A DNA stretch of 64,000 nucleotides from Marchantia polymorpha subsp. ruderalis. Taxonomy: Eukaryota > Streptophyta > Marchantiopsida > Marchantiales > Marchantiaceae. Below, one piece after another: positions 53,641 to 64,000 of the stretch. The notes below the pieces were generated by a model. It worked only from the letters and a program-made list of their open reading frames with translations. It did no database searches and was not told where the DNA came from. How positions within the stretch are numbered: position 1 is the first letter of the stretch; each line of letters starts with the position of its first letter. The translations under genes and the position numbers were made by a program. The stretch spans positions 10,672,001-10,736,000 of the forward strand of contig AP031358.1 of the NCBI GenBank assembly GCA_037833965.1, in the 5' to 3' direction.

Positions 53641-56600
53641 AATTATTTATGAGTGACAAATACAGTACACTCTTTACACATTTGTGTGTAAATTGGAAAT
53701 AGTATAAAATTATTCCGAATGTTTGTAATATTACATAATGCTTGAATGTAATATATTGTGAGTTCCGGAACTCACACGCTCTCCATCACTGAAGCACTAG
53801 AGTCGTCGTTCTTAAGCATCATTTGCAAAGTACATGTCATCATAGGTAACAGATTGTCGTCGGAATGTTTTGAATCTTACATTCTTCGATTTGAGAGTGT
53901 ATTTGTTTTTTAGTGGCATTTACTTTGGATTTTTCTGTCATATTTTTGCAATTGAGCATTAGTTCAACATATTAGTCATTGGAATAGAGTAAAATTTCAA
54001 TTTCAAAACTGGCACTGATCCACTAGTCACACTTATGTATAAATTCAGAACATATTTGAAATCTTTCTGGTATTTTCTTAAAATCTTAATATTAGTTCTA
54101 ATTTTTTTTAAAAAGCATATTCTGAATTCTCTGATGAATTTGAGTTAAGCCAAAATCTAGCGTCTCAAAGGTTATTCTAAATTTTTCTTTAAATTTCTTA
54201 TATTGATATGGTCATTACTTAATTTGTAATGATCAACATAATGTTAAATTAATGATTAAGAATTGATTCCGTGATGAAAATTCTGTTTAGCATTTAGTAA
54301 ATTTTGAATCATTTAAGAACTTAATATTAATATTTGATTATGTTGGAGACCTTTTTTTTCAACTGAAAACTTAGTAAAAACTTCAGCAGATAATCAACGG
54401 CCACGGGCAGATACTACCAAGGTTGGTTTTGTATATTTAATAATGATCAGAAACTTGAATCAATCAACTTTCAAACTATTTTACAACTATCAACATTTTT
54501 TATGATTTCATAGAAAATAAATCCAAAAATTAACACATGCATTAGAACAATTCTTTCTACAACAAGATTGAAGAAAAGACTAGAGTTGTACTGTTTATCT
54601 TTTTTACCTAATAAGTTATTCCAAAAAACGTGAAATTATATTATTTCTAAAAATTTGCTAAAAATTTCAAAGAAAATTTCCTATAATGATAGAAAAATTA
54701 AAATTAACATAAAGTGTTTTATTGTAATTTATTTAATTTACAATAAATTGATATAAATATAAATTAAATTTATACAAATATATGTATTTTTTCTAATAGT
54801 CGATCTTGACATTAAAATTAGTTATAAAATGAATTAATTTTTTTACATAATGCTAAATATGATTTGATTTTTTTGTAAATTATCATAATAGAAAAAATTC
54901 ACATTAAAGACTCATTATTCTAATAGAGCCAGAAAGATTTTCATTTAATACTTATTTTCTTATCTATATGTATTATCTCGTAGCAACTTGGATTTATATT
55001 GTATTGTCTCTGTATGTTTTGTGTAGTTTGTTCAAATAGGATTTTTCATTATACTTTTAAATTAATCAAGAAAAAATTGTATCTATTTTAAGCTATTCGG
55101 TGAAATTATTTAAAATTATCGTAATTAAAATTTTACACACATTCAATTATGGAAAAATACAAGATATTATAATGATAAATGTAAACAAAAATATCTAAGA
55201 ACGTAATGATATGCTTATTAAATTAATTCTTCAAGTATTTTCAAGATAATTAGAAATTGATATTTATATATTATCATGTTCTTATTTATAAATGATTATT
55301 AAGGATGCAATTTTGAAACAAATATAGCATACCTTGCAATAAAGCAGTGAAATAATTGCTAATAATTCTTATATATCTAGTCAGTTTAGACTTGCATACC
55401 GATGCAGTATTCATTTGCTATTGTTACAAGTCAACAAAAAAAAACAAATTCATTGATATGAAAACCCGAAAGGTGCTATGTGCAGCAAGATGTAAGATAT
55501 TATCTTAAACAGTTTCAAGATTGAGAAAAAAATTTTATTAAGACTTGCCCAAATAAAAGTAATGTATTCTTGTATAATTTCATTTAATTCGTAAAATAAT
55601 TGAAATTTTTATGGTTTTATCATGTTTCGAATTATTCAGAAAATCACAGATATACAAGCTATAAATAAGATGATTTTATGTCAATAAAAAATGTGATATT
55701 AAAAATAAATTGGAAATCATTGAATTTTACATTTTATAAAGTATAAATTTATTTTCTATTTTTTTCTAAATTTATGTATGAATAAATTTTTAATATTAAA
55801 AATTAAAAATTCATACTTTAAAAATTATTTAATATATAATCTACAATCTATAATCTATAAATCTTTGACAGTCTACCTTAAATTTTATTTCTGAATCATA
55901 TTGATAATAACATGATGTAAAACTTACTTGTAGGAAATCTTAAAATAAAATATATGATTTTTTAGAAAATATTTGAAAATATCGAACAGATATTTACATC
56001 AATCGATAATTTTAACTTTTTATTTTATTTAGTCATCAAAATTAAAAAAATTTAATTTTTTCCTCATTTTTTTGTTATATGTGGTGAATTTCAGAATAAA
56101 AAATCCAAATTATTGAAATTATTCATGCTCACACATGTATATATATACGCATTCAAGACTAATGAAGGTAGAGTAATGATAATATGAGGAATTAAGACAC
56201 TTTTTAAAATAAAAATTATCCGTTTATTTCCAAGTGATAATACAACTTGTTTCATCTTGATATTAAAAACTATTTCAACGTGTTATAGATCAAATTACAT
56301 ATTTCTTTTATTCAGATTAGTCTATTAATGCAGATTTTTATTTATTGCATCATTAACAATCTGACTTATATTTTATAGATCAGGAAAATCGACTTTCAGC
56401 ATTCATAGGACAACAAGAAACTTACACCATTTTGATCAAGACAGGTTGGATCAAATTTATTTAGAGATCAAATTGCATGTCCTTTACTTTGAAACTGAAT
56501 TACTATGTTTTTATTTCAAAATAATAAGTAATATTCAAAATTTTAAAGAAAAGGCTTTATATTTATCATGTCAGGATCAATTGAATTTATTTTTATCTAG

Positions 56601-57110
56601 AATAAAATATTTTTTTCTACGTTAAATTGTAAAAAAAAATATTGAGAATACACTATTAGTTTATACACAATAGTTTATTTAAATAAAAACTATTGTACAG
56701 ATTCAATTTTTTACGATAAGTTTTAGATTCAAAGGGGATCTATGACATTGATCACAATCTTGAATTCATTTAAAAAATTTTATCAATAGTCAAATTATAT
56801 TGAAATATATAGAATGTATCAAATTGAAATATAATTGACTTTAATTATATAATATCTTTTAAAAAAGTAATTTTTTGGGGCATCTTTAGTTTCCCTTCTA
56901 TTGCTTCATTTTCACGTTTTTATTCCCAGTACAAATGGTAATATGGAAACTTATCTTCAAAGTATTTCATTTCACAAGACATTTTGTCAAGAAGACTTGG
57001 AATAGATAAAATCTTGTATCCATTGCTATATATATATATATATGTAAAATATATAGTATTGAATAGACATAATTCTCAATATATGCTTATGAAAAAGAAC
57101 TTCGTTAAGT
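53641..57110. other. Very AT-rich spacer
   Basis: 3.5 kb of strongly AT-rich DNA with no open frame above 60 codons. I see a TA run at 57027-57043 and no gene or recognised repeat. Confidence 0.7.
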
Positions 57111-57119
57111 TATTGTTTT

Positions 57120-57159
57120 TTAAGAAACAAACTTACTGATCAGTAAGTTTGTTTCTTAA
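57120..57159. repeat. Perfect 40-bp palindrome
   Basis: The arm TTAAGAAACAAACTTACTGA is followed immediately by its reverse complement, with no loop. It would extrude as a hairpin. It could be the remains of a miniature inverted-repeat element. Confidence 0.9.
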
Positions 57160-57199
57160 GATCCAATCGTTCGATGAGGAAAAAAAGGTTAAACGTGTT

Positions 57200-58370
57200 T
57201 ACTTGACATTCCACGTCACTTACATCAAGATATCGAGGACTGAAGAAGGACACTTCCTTCTTTTTTCTCATTTGTTACTAGTTGTCATTAGATTTGTTAG
57301 TTGTAAGTCGACGCAGGAATAACGCGATACGTTTTGGGTAAAAAGGTTGGCATACACAGAAAACATACACACTGGCCCATAAGATTAGAATGTAGTCCAG
57401 TATGGAGTGGCATCCAGTGGGCGGATACTAAGGTAATGAAACCCACTGGATAAATTTACGCAAAATTAGAGATGCAACATATATTCCAGAGCTGTTGTTT
57501 TCTGAAGAAATGGTCAACGAAGTAGACAGTAATATGTTTATATTGCTGTATCGACTGTAAGACCTGATAAAAAATTTGAACATTAAGTCTTCCATGAGAA
57601 ATGGTATGAAGAAATGTGAAACCCCCTTCTGGGAAATCTTTCAATTAGTATATCGCTTGTCCTCAGGTTTATAATAGATTTTAAAAGTAGGAAATGGTAC
57701 ACTATGGACAGAGATCAAGCTACAACGGTTTTACTTGAGTATAGACACGAAAATAATATGCAGGTTATGAGTGCAAGACATGAGAACATCAGTTGAACGA
57801 TTTCAAATAACATGGTGGATGTGGGCTTTTACTCGATACAGTATTCAGTGTGACTGTATGATGTGATTTGAAAAATAATGTGTAAAGTGTTAAAATGGCA
57901 TGTGGCACGTGGTGATGGTATTGGACTTAAAATCGCAACCCGATTACTATTACGTGCCATCCATGGAATCTGTAAAGGTCTGCAAACAAACTGGAGTAGG
58001 AAAGGACGTGTCATTATAGACCTTACCGCGCCCGCAGTTTCTGATGAGCTCTCGTCATGTATTATGGTACCGATATTGCCCGATCACTCTGTGAGACCAT
58101 GACATTCGTTACCATCCACTCCCATCTATGACTTGCGTTCTCCATTCACCTGCAGTTTCAACACATCCATGCACATCTTTTGTCCAACTATCGCCATCAC
58201 TACAAACCTGCCTGACCTGTTCTGATCTCGACTTCTCTCAAGCTCTGCATGCACTGCAGAAAAAGAAATAGTCTGCTTCTTCCATGTTTCCTGGACAGTT
58301 TTAAAAACAACAAAGTACTGTTTTTTTACTGTTTTGTTTTATTCTTTCTTAACTACACTTTATAATTAAT
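57200..58370. other. Unassigned spacer
   Basis: No supportable gene; short frames up to 74 codons only. Confidence 0.5.
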
Positions 58371-58375
58371 GTTTC

Positions 58376-58404
58376 TGACCTCCCCCAATATGGGAGAGGT
58401 CAGA
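58376..58404. repeat. Short imperfect inverted repeat
   Basis: CTGACCTCCCCCA and TGGGAGAGGTCAG face each other around a few bases, with one mismatch. It could form a small stem-loop. Confidence 0.7.
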
Positions 58405-58569
58405 GGTACTAAAGAAGTACTAATGCAGTCTAGGAAGTTAGCTTCGTCTTCTATTTCTTTCCTTAGCCTGACCGGATTTATCTGAAGTTCATCTGATCTG
58501 ATCGAAACGTGTGATATCGTCTATTCCTCTTCGTCTTCTGATCTAATTCTAAATTTGCTGTGACGATTC

Positions 58570-61250
58570 AAAAGAAGAAGGAGGAAAAGCTCATCTTCTT
58601 CCTCTTTTTTGTGTCATCCTCTTCTTCAGGTGGGACGGTATGATGGTTCCTGATTTCTTTACATGACCGATGAAGGCGGCCCAACAAAGAACAATACGTC
58701 ACACTGGCTCCAGGGAAGGGGAAAACATTTGTCTTGTGATAGCACTGGATTAGTCCATCAATGGTATGCCCACGCCTCGTGGAACGGGCAATTATAAACT
58801 TCACGGACACCGCCCACCTTAATTTGGCGACACGATATCGCCCAGACCCCGTTTTCAACTCCCGAGGATCCTGGGGTGGTCTCTTAATACTCTTTTTCTC
58901 CTCTCTCACACTCATAGTCAGACAACATAACATTGCACACCATGACAGATAGACCTGGCGACAACTTTTCGACCTCTTCCTACGGGTATCGTAGCCTACT
59001 CCGTTTCTTCTTCTCGTCCCTCTTTTTCCAACCCTACGCAACCGGCCGGAGGCGGTGCCCGCTGTGGTACCAACCTAACAGTACCCACGAATGCCGGTCG
59101 CCTTGGGCTCACATGTCGGGCAGCTTGCTCATTAGTGATCCCTATCATCGGACCTTCTTGTCTAGTATGCCTGTCGGAAATTTAATTATATTCACGCCGG
59201 GCCTTTCAACCCGGAGTCCGCTTTGGCTCCGAACCAGAAAGTTCGCTTAAAAGTCTTCCATTTCTAAAAATTCCATTTTTGAGTTTGATTTTTCGACTAC
59301 CGTCCGGGAAAACAGCCGCGACGTCGGAAACATGCAGTATAACTCTCAACTGTCGGCCGCAGACTGCACGAGCGACTATGGGAGCCTAGATCGGCGGCGG
59401 AAGAAGTAGACACATTGACGTGGAAGATCTTGATTGTACAACCGAAAAGACAAAACGAGAGCTTCGGCTCTTCCATTCGTTTGCGCTCTCTCATCCGCAT
59501 CCCGCCCAAACCCCGTGACTCGGGACGACACTGGTCTGACTCACTACCCTCTCGTCTACGTCGGATCCAAAGTCTTGTCGCCTAGTGAAAGAAGAGTAGT
59601 GGCGGGCGGGAGATGGAAATTATGAGGAGCCGGGTCACGAGGCGACAGCAGCGCCTGCCACGAACAACCCGCTCTTAGCAGGGATAGCAGGGACAGCCTG
59701 GCGCGGACAGCAGTGCGACCTGGGTGAGCCAGAGCACGCGCACGCCCGGCCCGAAAGCTCACCTCTGACAGTCTCTGATGAAAGAGTAGAGGGCAGGTCA
59801 GGACCCCCCATGGATCAGCTCTGTGATCTCCATCCTCCATCACCTGCCGTCTTAAGGGAAACCCGCACGGACATCCATCCATCCATTGAAATTTCACATC
59901 TCCATTGTCGCAGGGCAACACGCCCTGCTCCATGGCCATCTCTGACTTTACTCCCGTTACCCGCTCCAGCACCGCCGGTTGCACGCCTCTAAAGGACATA
60001 TTTATGCGCGCGCGCCGCGTGGGAACGCGGGCTGGGCTCGGATGCGATGGGAAGAGGGTCTCTTCCTAGGTCTGGTCTGATCATCGGTCCGTCTCAGTCC
60101 ACCACCACCAGAGCCGGCCACAAAGTTCCCCTTAAACGGCCAACGTTCACTCTCGACCTACTTGGAGAGGAGTTGGCGGGATGGATTGCGATGCCAGTTG
60201 ATCAGCAAGCTGTCGTCGTTCAAGAACACCCGACTCTTCCCGTGATTCTGTTGTGAATAAGTCGGGGTCGTCGTCGTGAACGTTCAAAGGTTCATTCATC
60301 GCAGTTCGTTCGCTCGAAAGTCAGTCAGGCAGGCAGGCAGGCAGGCGGGCAGGCAGTCAGTAGAGTTCAAAGCCCTCTCTCTCGCGTCTGTCTGGTGGTC
60401 TGTCTGCGGCTCCAAAGTTTCACTTCACCTCACTGCTTCACTGCGCTGTACTCAACAACTGTGAATATTGCAAGACGGCACGTCTTGGCTGATGGTCGTC
60501 GTCGTCGTCGTGGTGAAAGTTCCGAGTTGATTCAAAACTCATTTTGTCTGTCTGCCTGTCTGTTTGTCTGCGTCTTGAAGCGACTGAACTCATTTCTTTC
60601 GCACAGGTTTTCAATTTGATGGTACCACTCACCCAGCTCCTCCCGCCTCCGGGCACCTCTCTATTATTATTTGCTGGGACATTAAAAGGAGGGTGCACCT
60701 ACTAGCCTGTACTTTCTTTCTCGCCATGCCGCTAGCCGTGGCAGCTTCAACAGCAGCAGCCAGCCAGCAGCTAAGCAGCCATCTATTTTATCCTTGCTGC
60801 TGCTCCATCGCCATCCACCCCTCCCTGATGTTGATGTGATGGGTCTTTCGCCTGCACCCTTTCCTTTGTTCCTGCTCTCTGCTATGGCCCGCTACAGATC
60901 CTTTTCCGCTTTCGTTCAGGACCCTTGGCCGGAGCGGGCATGGCATCTATGGATTCGTCCTGCCTGCCCGCCCGCCCCTCCCGCCTGGTTTGGAAATGGA
61001 TTCGAAGATGGAGAAAGAGTGGAAAAGGAGAGGAGGCTATGTTTTGTTGGATGCATCTTCTTTAGGATGGACCTGAAAGAATCCCCTCTAGACTCCTCGC
61101 AGCCTCTGCTCTGCTCGCCTCTCGCTCTCGTCTCTTCTTTGTTCTTAGCTGCCTGCTGCTGCAGCTCATACCCAGATTTTGTACATTGTTGTACAATAGT
61201 AAAGTGAAAAGGCAAAGCAACTAGAGGAGAGGTCCTCTTTGAAAGCTTAT
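58570..61250. other. GC-richer stretch with CT/GA tracts, no gene recognised
   Basis: This 2.7-kb stretch resembles the leader region of the ZF-HD gene in composition: C/T-rich tracts, GTC runs (about 60497-60511), CAGCAG-like words near 60752-60778, and a GCGCGCGC run at 60007-60015. Open frames reach 157 codons but overlap one another on both strands and look like chance frames. It may hold an untranslated leader, a promoter or a non-coding transcript. Confidence 0.35.
60327..60360. repeat. GGCA tetranucleotide run
   Basis: About seven units of GGCA with one G substitution, between GTCA words. Confidence 0.85.
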
Positions 61251-62420
61251 CTGCTTGGATGGCGAGACATTACACCGTTTTCCAGCAATTCTGCTGCGCT
61301 GTAAAAAGTAATTATCAAACCCAACCAGCCCAACCAATCGTATCCGCTTCTTCTTCATCTCGCTCCGTCATTTGAATTATTTCCGGTGCCGCCACCATAA
61401 GATCCTTTTCTTTTCTATTTCCGTATTTATTTATATACATGGTTGGTTTGGTTTGAGCTAGCGTAGGATGAGACGTCGAACTGAGCCAGCTCAAAGCCAA
61501 GGGCAGGCAACGCGAAAGAACGGAACTACACAGCTATAATGAATCATGAGAGAGTTGAGGTCCTTTGTGATTCCCCTGAGCGGCCGTTGTGCGCAACTAC
61601 CACGCCAAATGCCTTATCAATTATCCCTCGCCTGTATCATATCCTCTCCTTTCCTCCTCTGTTTGATTGATCAGGCTTTTATGATCAATGGATCCACTAC
61701 ACTCCTGGTATCATCCACTTCTGTAAACCTCATGGAGCCCTTGACTTCACCCACCCGTATTTTATGACCCTCCTGCAGAACTTCTGCCATTGGAGTGCAC
61801 ATGATTTTGTGACATATTGCATTCACGGAATTTTTTCCCAATAGGCAATCATAAATACCTGATTATCTAAATGCTTGATTGTTCTTTAAGTCAGTGTCAC
61901 CCATAAACCAGCCATCATTTGTTCAAATGACGACTCTCCTGGTCTACTCCCCTCCGCTAACGACTCGATTTCGTGGTGATAATCATTTAGCATTTTAGAC
62001 GAACGTTGACGGGCGAGAGCTTTTTTCTGGTACAATGACGAACAGACCCTCATTCCAGATTCAGAGCATGTGGATCTCAATCAAAACTGCCGTGCTTTAT
62101 TATGATGCTTAAACATTGCTATCTATATTTCTAATTTGAAAATTGATAGTAACAATGTGAGTTTGATGGGAACGACTTCCCTGTAGAATTCAGAGGCTTA
62201 CTTTGATGGCGTGATGGGATTTCAAGTTGTAAAGTGGATTACTTCCACTAAAATATATATCTATTACTTCTACCAAGATTTCTATGTTGCGATATTTTCG
62301 GGTTTTATTTCATTTGACGGTCTACGATCAGACGCATTTTTTCCTCCTAATCCTTTACAACTCAATATTTGAGAATGGAATAAAGACGGGAATAAAAAAG
62401 TTTTATTTCATAATTTTCGG
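61251..62420. other. Unassigned spacer
   Basis: Mixed then AT-rich sequence. No gene supported. Confidence 0.5.
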
Positions 62421-62421
62421 T

Positions 62422-62458
62422 AAACTTACATTGATCTTTCGAAGATCAATGTAAGTTT
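62422..62458. repeat. Perfect hairpin, 17-bp stem and 3-base loop
   Basis: The arm AAACTTACATTGATCTT (62422-62438) is followed by TCG and its exact reverse complement (62442-62458). It shares the word AAACTTAC and a following TGATC with the palindrome at 57120-57159. Confidence 0.9.
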
Positions 62459-64000
62459 CATGGAGTGGTTATTTCCTCAAAGATCAAGACCACATATGTT
62501 TGAGGGAATGTCAAGGTAATATTCGTAGATAGAAAAGTATACCAAATGAAATTTAACTGAAATCCATGATGCAATACAATAGACTCAACTGACTCAACTG
62601 ACTTTAAGATTAAATAATTCATGAACAAACACGTTGTAAACATATCAAATTTTATACATAAAAATTCAAAACTAAATTATCAAAAGTTTTGATCAAATTT
62701 TTTTATAGCGATAATCTAACATGTTAAATTTACTTTAAAATTGAGCCAAATTGGATTAAATCAAAACTTGAGTGAACTTACTTATAACCTCTGTCTAAAT
62801 TTATATCTTGGAAACCTTAACCTCAAAAATTTATACGATTACCTTGTGTAAAATTTGTGAAGAAAATCTAACATAAGCAATTTTGTAATATAGAGTTTAC
62901 TAGATTTCACTTGTAGCCCAAACATAATATTGTAGAATATATACAGAGAAAAACAATTACTAGTGAAGTTGAGTTATTCTCTTAATGTGCTCTTCAAAGT
63001 AGCATAATGTATACAAAATTTTTTCATAGAAACAACCTTCATTCGTGCATTACCTAGATTGAATTTATCATCAATCTTGACTAGCTCATTTTTCTAATCA
63101 AAGATTTTATCTTTTATGAATAATACACCATATTAATGTGATTCAATTTGCTATTCATCAAATGATGTAGCAAAATGTAACACATTTTGAATATCATAGA
63201 ACTTTCAACAATCTTTTGTTTCAATCAAATCTCAATCATATTTCTATCAAATAGATCATATTGTTTTTTTTGCTATTATCATAGTCTGCTTTTGTTGTTG
63301 AATAAGGTATGCACTTCTGTATAATAAATTTTCAACAAATGCATACACCATCAAGTGAAAACACATACATAGTAGTTTATTTTTCCTTGATCATAGTAAG
63401 TTTCAACATGGACTTCTAAAACTTTAGCATTGTTTAATAAAAATAAAAAATAAAATCATAATTATTAGTATTTTTGAGAAACTTTAAATTTCATTTTATA
63501 ACTTCTTGATACATCATCCATAGATGTAACATATATATATATATATATATATATTTATTTATTTATTTATTTATTCTCCTTGCCCATAGCTAAAGCAGTC
63601 AAGATTTTGTGCATATCATAAGTTTATTCATTGCTTTTTCATATGAAATTGATGATAACTTTTCATTTTCAATGACATTGATTTGATATTAAACTATTTA
63701 GAAGGTTTGAAATGTGTCGTCAAAGGATTTCAAAGTTTTATCACAATCTAACATGTTAAACTTGTCAATCACACGTTGAATGCACTTGTCTTAACTTAAT
63801 TATATTCAATTTTTTAATTTCATATAAACTATCAATTTTAATATCCTAATATATTCTTGAAATTATTCAATTTTTTTGCTAATAAAAAAAATTTTTAATT
63901 GATTCTTGTATTTGTCAATATTGAATTGATTTTTGGTCAACTTGAGCATAACATACAAGTAAAGAATTAGAATAATAGAATTACAGCTCCCTTATTTTTT
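62459..64000. other. AT-rich spacer to the window end
   Basis: No open frame above about 60 codons. An AT run followed by TTTA units lies at about 63531-63575. Confidence 0.65.
63531..63575. repeat. AT dinucleotide and TTTA tetranucleotide microsatellite
   Basis: An uninterrupted AT run of about twelve units passes directly into five to six TTTA units. Confidence 0.9.

Noticed and set aside
58568-59041. 157-codon frame on minus
   Set aside because: Basic, low-complexity translation with no recognised motif, overlapped by other frames.
49740-61700. Plant microRNA precursors and tRNA genes
   Set aside because: I looked for conserved land-plant miRNA words and tRNA-like cloverleaf boxes by eye and saw none that I could support.

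Overview
The window looks like nuclear DNA of a land plant, most likely a bryophyte. The only ordinary host gene I recognise is an intronless plant-specific ZF-HD homeobox gene (48387-49097, minus). Around it lie very AT-rich spacer and pockets of GC-richer, GA/CT-rich leader-like sequence. A liverwort such as Marchantia fits this pattern, but that is an inference from composition and gene style, not a match I could test.

Positions 1 to about 45.5 kb are an almost pure nest of non-LTR retrotransposons (LINEs). There are three related subfamilies, here called A, B and C, inserted into one another in both orientations. A complete element has tandemly repeated monomers as its 5' end, then ORF1 (245 aa: coiled coil plus an L1-ORF1p-like RRM region), then ORF2 (1066 aa from its ATG: APE-type endonuclease, reverse transcriptase with YADD, C-terminal C-X2-C-X9-H-X4-C finger), then a short 3' UTR ending in a 7-bp tandem tail (ATTTACC)n instead of poly(A). 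Copy A3 (32581-38037, minus) has both ORFs open and about eight 165-bp monomers. Copy C2 (20233-28420, minus) carries about 6.2 kb of 348-bp monomers and is flanked by the 4-bp duplication CATG, which shows that the satellite-like array travelled as part of the LINE. Nested copies give a relative chronology: C copies are mostly hosts, while A and B copies mostly sit inside them.

Region by region: 1-5999 A1 with a B copy inside; 6000-13181 C1 (minus) interrupted by A2 (6533-10012) and ending in C monomers; 13182-15716 an A fragment with a small A insertion; 15718-19848 a GC-rich fossil mobile element with TG...CA ends and no visible polymerase; 19849-28975 a C host carrying C2; 28976-32385 B copies; 32389-38037 A3; 38038-43996 a mosaic of C, B and A pieces including A4; 43998-45495 small relics, some old and diverged. 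From 45.5 kb the repeats stop. AT-rich or mixed spacer leads to the ZF-HD gene with its long leader region (to about 51.75 kb), then spacer to the end with two perfect hairpins and some microsatellites but no gene I can support.

Functionally, ORF1 and ORF2 would form the LINE ribonucleoprotein, ORF2 nicks and reverse-transcribes at the target, and the monomers are the likely promoter. The ZF-HD gene is unrelated to them and encodes a nuclear transcription factor.
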